Source of the DNA: Rikenellaceae bacterium
GTDB taxonomy: Bacteria; Bacteroidota; Bacteroidia; Bacteroidales; Rikenellaceae
Length of the DNA: 44,990 bases
Direction of reading: 5' to 3'
Assembly (NCBI GenBank): GCA_015060065.1
Contig: SUZF01000018.1
Location: 1-44,990, forward strand
This document shows, piece after piece, positions 1 through 7,269 of this stretch. Each line of letters opens with the position of its first letter. Positions within the stretch are counted from its first letter, which is position 1. The notes under the pieces are model-generated. The model ran no database searches, was not told the origin of the DNA, and was given only the letters and a program-made list of their open reading frames with translations. The translations under genes were made by a program, and so were the position numbers.

Positions 1-1005
1 AAGCAGGACCCAAAGACCAACCTGCTGCGTGGAGTGCTTATATACGATAACCGCAATGCCAATGGCAATATGACCACAACGATTGCCGATTCGGGATATA
101 TTCGACTGTCTGACGACAAGAAGTTCCTTATGGTAACGCTCTTCAATGGCGAGACTTACGAGCAGACCCGCAGTAACAAATGGTACAACCAAAGCACTCT
201 GCGCCACCACGTCTTTGACCGCCAAGACGGAACGATTCCGATGGAGGGCTTTGACTTCCAACGCTCCGACGAGAGTGCCTTTGGTGGTAGTAGCCAGACT
301 CGTGATATCAAAGAGTTACAGCGGGCTATCGACTCACTCGATCTTCTGGTAAATGACGCTACGGCAAGTTCATACGACCCACTGCTCAAACAGCAGATAT
401 TTCATAAGGACAATACAATCCTTGCCGTAGTGGGTGACTCGCTCTATATCGACCGTAGCGACCGACACAAAAGCCTTTCAACCGACTCGATACCGACTCT
501 ACCGACTCGCTCGAAGAACAATATCTGGAAGTCGGCACGCAACGCAGCCAAGAGTTCGCGAAATATGTTTGCATTTGACGAATCGACCGCCAAGGAGGCT
601 CTCAACCAACTCTATCGTAGTAAGAACGAGTGGCACCGCAAGTTGGCATTCCCCGTTTCGATTATGATATTCTTCCTTATCGGTGCGCCTCTCGGTGCGA
701 TTATCCGCAAGGGAGGTTTGGGTATGCCTATCGTTATCTCGGTCATCTTCTTCGTCATCTACTACATCATCAGTATCTCTGGCGAGAAGTGGGCTCGTGA
801 AGGCGATTGGAGTTCGTTGATGGGTATGTGGATTTCGGCAATAATCCTCGCTCCGATAGCGGTATATCTTACCTACAAGGCGACCAATGACTCATCTCTG
901 CTCGACGTCGATTGGTACTACGGTCGCTACAAGCACTACAAAGAACTGCTCGAAAGCCGTCTGCCTCGCAAGTGGCAGGAGTGGCTCAACCGCAAGAAGA
1001 AATAA
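1..1005 (+). CDS. LptF/LptG family permease (YjgP/YjgQ), 3' part
   Basis: This is the C-terminal 334 residues of an inner-membrane permease of the YjgP/YjgQ family, which with LptB moves lipopolysaccharide towards the outer membrane. The frame is open from base 1, so the true start lies outside the window; a GTG at 34 is internal. A long hydrophilic periplasmic stretch (first ~210 residues) is followed by three hydrophobic segments, including FPVSIMIFFLIGAPLGAIIR and an adjacent GGLGMP turn, which is the usual C-terminal signature of the family. The tail is basic. LptF and LptG cannot be separated from this fragment. The gene ends 13 bases before fmt, so the two are probably co-transcribed. 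Confidence 0.88.
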   Translation, partial: KQDPKTNLLRGVLIYDNRNANGNMTTTIADSGYIRLSDDKKFLMVTLFNGETYEQTRSNKWYNQSTLRHHVFDRQDGTIPMEGFDFQRSDESAFGGSSQTRDIKELQRAIDSLDLLVNDATASSYDPLLKQQIFHKDNTILAVVGDSLYIDRSDRHKSLSTDSIPTLPTRSKNNIWKSARNAAKSSRNMFAFDESTAKEALNQLYRSKNEWHRKLAFPVSIMIFFLIGAPLGAIIRKGGLGMPIVISVIFFVIYYIISISGEKWAREGDWSSLMGMWISAIILAPIAVYLTYKATNDSSLLDVDWYYGRYKHYKELLESRLPRKWQEWLNRKKK

Positions 1006-1018
1006 GACTTAAAAATAT

Positions 1019-1990
1019 ATGAATGCCAAGGATTTACGCATAGTCTTTATGGGTACGCCCGAATTTGCCGTACCGTCACTCCGCGCATTGGTCGAGGGTG
1101 GATATAATGTCGTGGCTGTGGTAACCACACCCGACAAACCCGCAGGTCGCGGTCAGCGACTGCACGAGAGCGATGTTAAGGTTGCTGCTCGCGAGTTGGG
1201 TCTGCCGATTCTCCAACCGGAGAAGTTGCGTGACCCCGAATTTGTGGAGGCTATGCAGGCTCTGAATCCTGACCTTGGCATTGTCATCGCGTTTAGGATG
1301 TTGCCGGAGGTTATCTGGGCGATGCCTCGACTCGGCACATTCAACCTCCACGCCTCGCTACTGCCACAATATCGCGGTGCAGCACCGATAAATTGGGCGA
1401 TAATCAATGGCGAGAGCGAAACGGGCGTTACAACCTTCCTGCTCAATCACGAAATCGATAAGGGTGCAATCGTCGGACAGATTCGTGTGCCGATAGGCGA
1501 GGAGGATACGATAGGCACGATGTACGACCGCTTGATGGAGGTCGGTACGGGTCTTGTCATCGACACCGTCGAGCGCATTGCTACGGGGAATATTGACCCT
1601 GTGGAGCAGATGCACATCGACGAGAGTACGTTACACCCCGCACCAAAGATTTTCAGGGAGGATTGCTGCATCGATTGGAGTCGTTCCGGTCGCGAGATAA
1701 TCAATTTTGTGCGCGGTCTGTCGCCATATCCTGCGGCATGGACTCCGATGTGTGGCGAGGGCGTACAACCTCTCACTGCAAAGATTTTCTCGGCAAAATT
1801 TATCGCTGACGAAGGCTCGGAGGAGTGTTTCGGTGCAATCGATAGCGACGGCAAGACCTATATCCGCGTGCGTTGTGCCGATGGATTAGTCGAGATAGGG
1901 GAGTTGCAGATTGCAGGCAAGAAACGTATGGCGGTCAAGGAACTTCTGCTCGGCTTCCGTGACATCGGCAGATATACCCGCACCGAATAG
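1019..1990 (+). CDS. fmt: methionyl-tRNA formyltransferase
   Basis: Formylates the amino group of initiator Met-tRNA using 10-formyltetrahydrofolate in the cytosol. The 323-residue length is normal. The N-terminal formyltransferase domain opens with IVFMGTPEFAVPSL and holds the catalytic trio as N109 and H111 (in FNLHASLLPQYRGAAPINW) and D147 (in NHEIDKG). The C-terminal part (~205-323) is the OB-fold-like tRNA-binding domain. The ATG lies 13 bases after the permease stop, so it is read as the second gene of that transcript. It ends just before a strong hairpin that separates it from the convergent oxidoreductase operon. Confidence 0.97.
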   Translation: MNAKDLRIVFMGTPEFAVPSLRALVEGGYNVVAVVTTPDKPAGRGQRLHESDVKVAARELGLPILQPEKLRDPEFVEAMQALNPDLGIVIAFRMLPEVIWAMPRLGTFNLHASLLPQYRGAAPINWAIINGESETGVTTFLLNHEIDKGAIVGQIRVPIGEEDTIGTMYDRLMEVGTGLVIDTVERIATGNIDPVEQMHIDESTLHPAPKIFREDCCIDWSRSGREIINFVRGLSPYPAAWTPMCGEGVQPLTAKIFSAKFIADEGSEECFGAIDSDGKTYIRVRCADGLVEIGELQIAGKKRMAVKELLLGFRDIGRYTRTE

Positions 1991-2014
1991 TTCCCCCTAT
2001 GACATACAGAGAAC

Positions 2015-2051
2015 AACGGGTTGCCGGACAGAGTGTCGGGCAACCCGTTTT
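2015..2051. terminator. terminator hairpin between fmt and the convergent oxidoreductase operon
   Basis: An 11-bp stem (AACGGGTTGCC with GGCAACCCGTT) closes a ~13-base loop and is followed on the plus strand by TTTTC. It sits between two convergent genes and could end transcription from both sides, better on the plus strand. Confidence 0.75.
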
Positions 2052-2072
2052 CATCGAGATTTTTCCCAATAT

Positions 2073-2624
2073 TTACAGAACGTGTATTGCTGTAATAATC
2101 TCGCCTCCGTGACGAATAGCCTCCTCGTTGGCGGGGAGCATCTTCCACGCACGTTCCGGCAACGACTTTTTGAGCCCGGTCATCACATTCTCCATGCTAA
2201 CCACGGGGCAAACTTTGAGATAACCGCCCAAAATCATCGTGTTGAACAGTTTGGCGTTACCCATCTTGGCACACTCCTCGGTAGCATTTATCGAGTAGAT
2301 ATTGATATCCTTACGCTCCGGATGACGGGTAATACCATTCACATCGTAGATAAGCGTACCTCCCGGCTTGACCTGCGCCTCGAACTTATCCATCGACTGC
2401 TGGTTGAGAATTATTGCCGTATCATACTCGTATGCTATGGGCGACGAGATACGTTTATCCGAGAGAATCACGGTCACGTTAGCCGTACCACCACGCATTT
2501 CGGGACCATACGACGGCATCCACGTAACCTCGAAATCCTGCATAACACCTGCATAGGCGAGGATTTTACCCATCGAGAGGACACCCTGTCCTCCGAAACC
2601 TGCTATAATCAAAGTCTCTTTCAT
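2073..2624 (-). CDS. 2-oxoacid:ferredoxin oxidoreductase, gamma subunit
   Basis: Gamma subunit of a coenzyme-A-dependent, ferredoxin-linked 2-oxoacid oxidoreductase. The 183-residue protein starts with the glycine-rich GFGGQGVLSMGKILAYAG motif and has PSYGPEMRGGTANV, both typical of the POR/KOR gamma family. It is the last gene of a four-gene minus-strand operon, 19 bases after the beta subunit stop. In archaeal and Bacteroidota enzymes this order (delta ferredoxin, alpha, beta, gamma) belongs to 2-oxoglutarate (KOR) or branched-chain 2-oxoacid (VOR) enzymes. Sequence alone does not decide the substrate. Confidence 0.93.
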   Translation of the reverse strand: MKETLIIAGFGGQGVLSMGKILAYAGVMQDFEVTWMPSYGPEMRGGTANVTVILSDKRISSPIAYEYDTAIILNQQSMDKFEAQVKPGGTLIYDVNGITRHPERKDINIYSINATEECAKMGNAKLFNTMILGGYLKVCPVVSMENVMTGLKKSLPERAWKMLPANEEAIRHGGEIITAIHVL

Positions 2625-2643
2625 ACTTTTTCCCTCCGAATAA

Positions 2644-3402
2644 TTAAATATCCTTCACATCTCCCAACGGGTAGAAGGGCAACATATTCTCTTCGAGCCA
2701 CTCATTAGCCTTCACGGGCGAGAGTTTCCAACCGCTATTACAGGTCGATACCACCTCGACCATCGAGAAGCCCTTACCTGCCATAGCATTCTCAAACGCC
2801 TTGCGCAGAGCCCTTTTGCATTTGCGCACATTTGCAGGGGTATGGACACTCTGACGAGTGAGGTAGCAGACACCGTCGAGGTGTGCCAGCATATCCGAAA
2901 TCTTATAGGGATAACCATTCAGGCGCGGGTCACGACCATAAGGGGTCGTTGCGGTCTTCATACCGAGCAGGGTAGTCGGAGCCATCTGTCCGCCTGTCAT
3001 TCCATAGATTGCGTTGTTGATATATACAGCCACGATATTCTCGCCACGAGCCGCTGCGTGGATAGTCTCGCACGTTCCAATTGCCGACAGGTCGCCATCG
3101 CCCTGATAGGTAAAGACCATACGATCGGGATGAAGACGTTTCATAGCCGTAGCCACAGCGCAAGCGCGACCATGTGCCGCCTCTGCCCAGTCAATATCGA
3201 TATAGTTATACGCAAACACCGCACATCCCACGGGGCTTACGCCCATAGTCTTATGCTCGATCCCCATCTCCTCGATTACCTCGGCAATGAGTTTATGCAC
3301 CGTTCCATGACTGCAACCGGGGCAGTAGTGCATCACATTGTCCAGCATCAGTTTGGACTTCGCATAGACGATATTCTCTTGTTTCAATTCTACTTCTGCC
3401 AT
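2644..3402 (-). CDS. 2-oxoacid:ferredoxin oxidoreductase, beta (thiamine diphosphate) subunit
   Basis: Carries the thiamine diphosphate site of the complex and oxidatively decarboxylates the 2-oxoacid. The 252-residue protein shows YCPGCSHGTVHKLIAEV near residue 28 (the conserved CPGCGHG-like motif), and GDGDLSAIGTCETIHAAARG followed by INNAIYGMTGGQMAPTT, which is the TPP/Mg2+ fold seen as GDGD...NxxYGMTGGQ. The start ATG follows the alpha subunit stop by 5 bases. KOR or VOR type is favoured because the subunit is short and the complex is split into four chains. The distinction needs phylogeny. Confidence 0.94.
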   Translation of the reverse strand: MAEVELKQENIVYAKSKLMLDNVMHYCPGCSHGTVHKLIAEVIEEMGIEHKTMGVSPVGCAVFAYNYIDIDWAEAAHGRACAVATAMKRLHPDRMVFTYQGDGDLSAIGTCETIHAAARGENIVAVYINNAIYGMTGGQMAPTTLLGMKTATTPYGRDPRLNGYPYKISDMLAHLDGVCYLTRQSVHTPANVRKCKRALRKAFENAMAGKGFSMVEVVSTCNSGWKLSPVKANEWLEENMLPFYPLGDVKDI

Positions 3403-3407
3403 AGTTG

Positions 3408-4502
3408 CTATCTGTTAATGATTTTCTCTTTCAAAGCCTTAAATACCTCATCGGGCGTAAAGAGCGAGCCGCCCTGACGTCCGTAATGCTCCACCGGAGC
3501 CACTCCATTGACTGCCAAACGTACATCCTCGACCATCTGGCCGGCATTGAGTTCGGCACTCAAAAATCCCTTAACACCACGTGCAGCCAACTCCGCCAAC
3601 ACCTTCTTGGGGAATGGATAGAGCGTGATGGGACGCAAAAGACCAACCTTCAAACCCTCGGCACGAGCAATCTCGACCGTTGCCGAGCAGATACGTGCCG
3701 ACGAGCCGAATGCTACGATGATGTAGTCCGCATCGTCGCACTCGATAGCCTCGTAGCGCACCTCATTCTCCTCCATAGCCTTATACTTGGCTTGCAGGCG
3801 CAAGTTAATCTTCTCCATAGCCTCCGGACGCAGTTCGAGCGATGTTACCACATTGCGCTCGCGGTCAGCAGGCTTGCCGTATGCTGCCCACGAGTGGCAC
3901 TCCGCCTCAATCTCGGCATCCGTCTTGCGCGGACGCTGTGGTGCGAGGGTTACCTTCTCCATCATCTGACCGATGGCTCCATCGGCAAGAATCATCGCAG
4001 GATTGCGATACTTGAATGCCAAGTCAAAGGCATCAGCCACAAAATCGTGCATCTCCTGCACCGAGTTCGGAGCGAGAACGATAAGGTGGAAGTCACCATG
4101 CGCACCGCCCTTGCAGGCTTGGAAATAGTCACCCTGCGAGGGTTGGATAGTTCCGAGTCCCGGACCTCCACGCTGGCAGTTCACAATCAGGCAGGGCAAC
4201 TCGGCACCCGCCAGATAACTCAATCCTTCACTCATAAGGCTCACACCCGGACTCGACGACGAAGTCATCACTCGCTTGCCCGTAGCGGCACCTCCATAGA
4301 CCATATTGATAGACGACACCTCCGACTCTGCCTGCAACACGACCATTCCGGTCGTCTCCCACGGTTTAAGTTCCATAAGTGTCTCCATAACCTCCGACTG
4401 TGGAGTAATCGGGTAGCCGAAATATCCGTCACAGCCGTAACGAATGGCAGCGTGGGCAATCACCTCGTTGCCTTTCATCAACTTTACCTCTTTTTCAGCC
4501 AT
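3408..4502 (-). CDS. 2-oxoacid:ferredoxin oxidoreductase, alpha subunit
   Basis: Core subunit that binds the pyrimidine part of TPP and CoA together with the beta chain. The N-terminus reads MKGNEVIAHAAIRYGCDGYFGYPITPQ, the usual opening of KorA/VorB-type alpha subunits (the YPITPQSE motif). A later SSSPGVSLMSEGLSYLAGAELP stretch is the POR N-terminal domain core, and the C-terminal half is a transketolase-C-like domain. The start is taken at ATG 4502, 4 bases after the ferredoxin stop; an upstream TTG at 4514 would overlap that gene. Bacteroidota homologues are often called VorB or KorA. Confidence 0.93.
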   Translation of the reverse strand: MAEKEVKLMKGNEVIAHAAIRYGCDGYFGYPITPQSEVMETLMELKPWETTGMVVLQAESEVSSINMVYGGAATGKRVMTSSSSPGVSLMSEGLSYLAGAELPCLIVNCQRGGPGLGTIQPSQGDYFQACKGGAHGDFHLIVLAPNSVQEMHDFVADAFDLAFKYRNPAMILADGAIGQMMEKVTLAPQRPRKTDAEIEAECHSWAAYGKPADRERNVVTSLELRPEAMEKINLRLQAKYKAMEENEVRYEAIECDDADYIIVAFGSSARICSATVEIARAEGLKVGLLRPITLYPFPKKVLAELAARGVKGFLSAELNAGQMVEDVRLAVNGVAPVEHYGRQGGSLFTPDEVFKALKEKIINR

Positions 4503-4506
4503 AACA

Positions 4507-4734
4507 CTACTCAAATTTTTGTCGATAGACGGTTATACAACTGTCGGGGCAGATAATTCCACACGAGGCGCAACCTGTGCAGGCATCGGGCTTTGCCATC
4601 TCTGCCACGGGATAGCCCTTGCTGTTCACAAATGTCGATAGAGCGAGTACGTCAAGCGGACACGAAGCCACGCAGACTCCACAGCCCTTGCAACGCTCGG
4701 CATCGACAACTATTTTCCCTTTTATTTTAGCCAT
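4507..4734 (-). CDS. 2x[4Fe-4S] ferredoxin-like delta subunit of the oxidoreductase
   Basis: A 75-residue protein with two complete CxxCxxCxxxCP clusters, CKGCGVCVASCP and CTGCASCGIICPD. It passes electrons from the 2-oxoacid reaction to an external ferredoxin. It is the first gene of the operon, with a -7 element 29 bases upstream. The gene overlaps nothing, and its stop lies 4 bases before the alpha subunit ATG, so translation is probably coupled. Confidence 0.94.
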   Translation of the reverse strand: MAKIKGKIVVDAERCKGCGVCVASCPLDVLALSTFVNSKGYPVAEMAKPDACTGCASCGIICPDSCITVYRQKFE

Positions 4735-4762
4735 TGCTTACAAAGTTTAAGGTTCTTACCTA

Positions 4763-4770
4763 CAAATATA
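4763..4770 (-). promoter_or_regulatory. Bacteroidota -7 element for the oxidoreductase operon
   Basis: TATATTTG on the minus strand matches TAnnTTTG exactly, 28 bases upstream of the ferredoxin ATG. It begins directly where the T-run of the upstream GH3 terminator ends. No clear -33 element was assigned. Confidence 0.6.
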
Positions 4771-4802
4771 AAAAATAATTCGGAATTTTGCAATTCCGAA
4801 TT
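4771..4802 (-). terminator. intrinsic terminator of the GH3 gene
   Basis: A perfect 11-bp stem (AATTCGGAATT with AATTCCGAATT, 4-base loop) is followed on the minus strand by TATTTTTT. It lies 28 bases after the GH3 stop. Its T-run abuts the next promoter. Confidence 0.8.
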
Positions 4803-4830
4803 ACTTTTATAACAATATTTTACAATTTGA

Positions 4831-7125
4831 CTACTCAACCACAAACGATGCAGTCATCAAATCCTCGTCACGCGACGAACTGCCGACCATAACCTTAAAC
4901 TCGCCAGGCTCGACAATGCGCTGCATATCTGCGTTGTAGAATTGGAGTTTGTCGGGAGTGATTGTGAATTTCACGAGTTTGCTCTCGCCTGCCTTCAACT
5001 CCACGCGGGCAAAATCTTTCAACTCCTTGACAGGGCGTGTTACCGAAGAGTAGCAGTCACGGATATAGAGTTGTGCAATCTCCACACCATCACGCTCACC
5101 CGTATTGGTTATGGTAACCTCGACATCCACCGTTCCGTCAGCCGAAATTTTCTCTGTCGAAAGAGACAAATCCGAGTACTCAAACGTCGTATAGGAGAGA
5201 CCATAGCCGAAATGGTAAAGCGGGTAGGGATTCTGGTCGAGATATTTATGGAAGTAGTGCGAAGGTTTATAGTTGTAATACACGCCAATCTGACCCGAAC
5301 CACGCGGAATAGTCATCGACATCTTTGCCGAAGGATTAACCTTGCCATAGAGAATTTCTGCCACGGCCTGACCTCCATACATTCCCGGTTCCCAAGCGTA
5401 GAGAATTGCAGGCAGATTCTCATCCGCCCACTCCACATTCTGCGGGCGACCTGCCACAACAACCATAATTGTCGGCTTGCCACTCGCCGCCACACGACGC
5501 ACCAACTCCTCCTGCAAGCCTAACAATTCGATGTTGGCACGGTCACGATTTTCGCCACAAGTACGACCCTTCATATAGCGCGCACCCTGCTCGCCAACGA
5601 CAACAATATTAAGGTCTGCTGTGCGAGCCTTGCGTACCGCCTCATCAACCTTCTCCTGCTTCATCTTGTTGGGATATACGCCCTGATTTACGAATACGAA
5701 CTCTGTCTGCGGAGCCACCTCACGCAATCCTTCGAGGATAGTCGTAACATTTTCGGGACGCTGTTTGGACGACCAATCGCCCAAAATACCTTGGTCATCG
5801 GCATTTACGCCCGTAACCATTACTCGCTTATACTTACGCACATCAAGCGGAAGGATTCCGTCATTTTTAACCAACACAATCGACTGACGCGCTGCCTCCA
5901 ATGCTGTCTGACGATGCTCCTCGCAAAGGCGCACTTTCGCTCCCTGCTCAACATCGGCATAGGGATTCTCGAACAAGCCGAGACGGAACTTTGCCGTCAG
6001 AATACGACGTACAGATTCATCAATGCGGCTCTCCGGAATACGACCCTCGCGCACCAACTCAATAACTTCGTCAAACCAATAGATACCGTGCATATGCATA
6101 TCCATACCGGCCATAATAGACTGGTAGAATGCCTCTTTGCGATTCTCGGCAACTGCATGAAGATTATGAAGTCGCTCGATATCCATCCAGTCGCTCACGA
6201 CAAAACCTTCGAATCCACACTCGCCACGCATCACATCCTCCATCAGCCACTTACTGGCGTGGCAGGGGATTCCGCTAATCTCGTTGTGAGCCGTCATCAG
6301 CGAGCCGGCCTTCACTTCGGTAAGGCAGCGTTCATAGGGCGGCAGAAATACCTCACGCAGTGTGCGCTCCGATACATCGGTCGGTGCAGCGTTAGAGCCA
6401 TTTACCGACTGCGAGCCTGCGATAAGGTGCTTGATACAAGCCAGCACATCATCCTGCGAATCGAGGTTACCCTGATAGCCCTTGACCGAGGCAACGCCCA
6501 TCGAACCAACCAGATAGGTATCCTCTCCATAGGTTTCGCCACAGCGTCCCCAACGACCATCGCGAGCCACATCCACATTGGGATTGAAGGTCCAGTGCAT
6601 ATTCATCGCACGCATCTCTTTCGCAGTCTGGCGAGCAATCTTATACGCCATGTCGGGATTGAACGAGCAGGCAAGACCGATATTGGTAGGGTAGTTCGTG
6701 TTATCCGGTGCAAGTGCATTACCATGGATGGCATCGATTCCGAAGATAAGCGGAATGCCCAAGCGTGAACGCATAGCGTGTTCTTGCAACATATTCGCCT
6801 CCTCGACGGTCAGCACGTGCAGATACGAGCCGATTTTACCCTCCTCCGTCCAGCGTAGCAGGGTATCTGCATTGATTCCGGGGTAGTACGCATTGGCATC
6901 ATCATTCGCCGCAATCTTCTTTCTCTTTTGCGCAATTCTCATATCACGAACTCGAACGTGTTCGACACCACAATATTGGCTCATCTGTCCGACCTTCTCT
7001 TCGAGTGTCATCTGCGAGAGCAGAGCCTCCACACGCTCCTCCACGGGCAGTGTGGCATCTTTGTAATCTTTCGGTGCGCAGCCACACATCGCAACCACCA
7101 CAGCCAACAAAATCAGGTTCTTCAT
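4831..7125 (-). CDS. glycoside hydrolase family 3, lipoprotein (beta-glucosidase/xylosidase-like)
   Basis: Retaining exo-glycosidase that removes terminal beta-linked sugars. The 764-residue protein starts at ATG 7125 (MKNLILLAVVVAMCGCAPKD), a short hydrophobic signal with a lipobox-like cysteine near residue 14-16, so it is probably membrane anchored. The TTG at 7149 is rejected because it adds residues before the signal. Domains in order: GH3 N-terminal barrel with the nucleophile D312 in GFEGFVVSDWMD; the alpha/beta sandwich domain; and a C-terminal fibronectin-III-like domain (VDVEVTITNTGERDG onwards). The closest well-known relatives are BglX-type enzymes. The exact substrate (gluco- or xylo-oligosaccharide) is not readable here. 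A repeat element lies between it and the upstream pheT. Confidence 0.93.
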   Translation of the reverse strand: MKNLILLAVVVAMCGCAPKDYKDATLPVEERVEALLSQMTLEEKVGQMSQYCGVEHVRVRDMRIAQKRKKIAANDDANAYYPGINADTLLRWTEEGKIGSYLHVLTVEEANMLQEHAMRSRLGIPLIFGIDAIHGNALAPDNTNYPTNIGLACSFNPDMAYKIARQTAKEMRAMNMHWTFNPNVDVARDGRWGRCGETYGEDTYLVGSMGVASVKGYQGNLDSQDDVLACIKHLIAGSQSVNGSNAAPTDVSERTLREVFLPPYERCLTEVKAGSLMTAHNEISGIPCHASKWLMEDVMRGECGFEGFVVSDWMDIERLHNLHAVAENRKEAFYQSIMAGMDMHMHGIYWFDEVIELVREGRIPESRIDESVRRILTAKFRLGLFENPYADVEQGAKVRLCEEHRQTALEAARQSIVLVKNDGILPLDVRKYKRVMVTGVNADDQGILGDWSSKQRPENVTTILEGLREVAPQTEFVFVNQGVYPNKMKQEKVDEAVRKARTADLNIVVVGEQGARYMKGRTCGENRDRANIELLGLQEELVRRVAASGKPTIMVVVAGRPQNVEWADENLPAILYAWEPGMYGGQAVAEILYGKVNPSAKMSMTIPRGSGQIGVYYNYKPSHYFHKYLDQNPYPLYHFGYGLSYTTFEYSDLSLSTEKISADGTVDVEVTITNTGERDGVEIAQLYIRDCYSSVTRPVKELKDFARVELKAGESKLVKFTITPDKLQFYNADMQRIVEPGEFKVMVGSSSRDEDLMTASFVVE

Positions 7126-7172
7126 AGTTATATCAGTAGTAATTATCAATTGTCAATTATCAATTATCAATT

Positions 7173-7253
7173 AACCCTCCTTCGGAGGCTTTTCCTCCTC
7201 GCGGCTCGGCATAGTCTGCAAGCAGCCTCTGCTCTCGCTCCGCAGCGTCGGTT
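7173..7253. repeat. interspersed hairpin repeat, copy A
   Basis: About 81 bases shared with the elements at 23271-23400 (inverted) and 26010-26094. The conserved parts are CTTTTCCTCCTCG, GGCTCGGCATAG, CCTCTGCTCTCGCT and CCGCAGCGTCGGTT. Two short hairpins sit between them; in this copy their arms are CCTCC/GGAGG (loop TTC) and CTGC/GCAG (loop AA). Both sides carry AT-rich TCAATTATCAATT strings. It lies between pheT and the GH3 gene. No coding role was seen. Confidence 0.85.
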
Positions 7254-7269
7254 ATCAATTGTCAATTAT

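Noticed and set aside
2073..4734. Pyruvate:ferredoxin oxidoreductase
   Set aside because: The four short subunits and their order favour the KOR/VOR type; Bacteroidota pyruvate enzymes are usually a single large fused chain.
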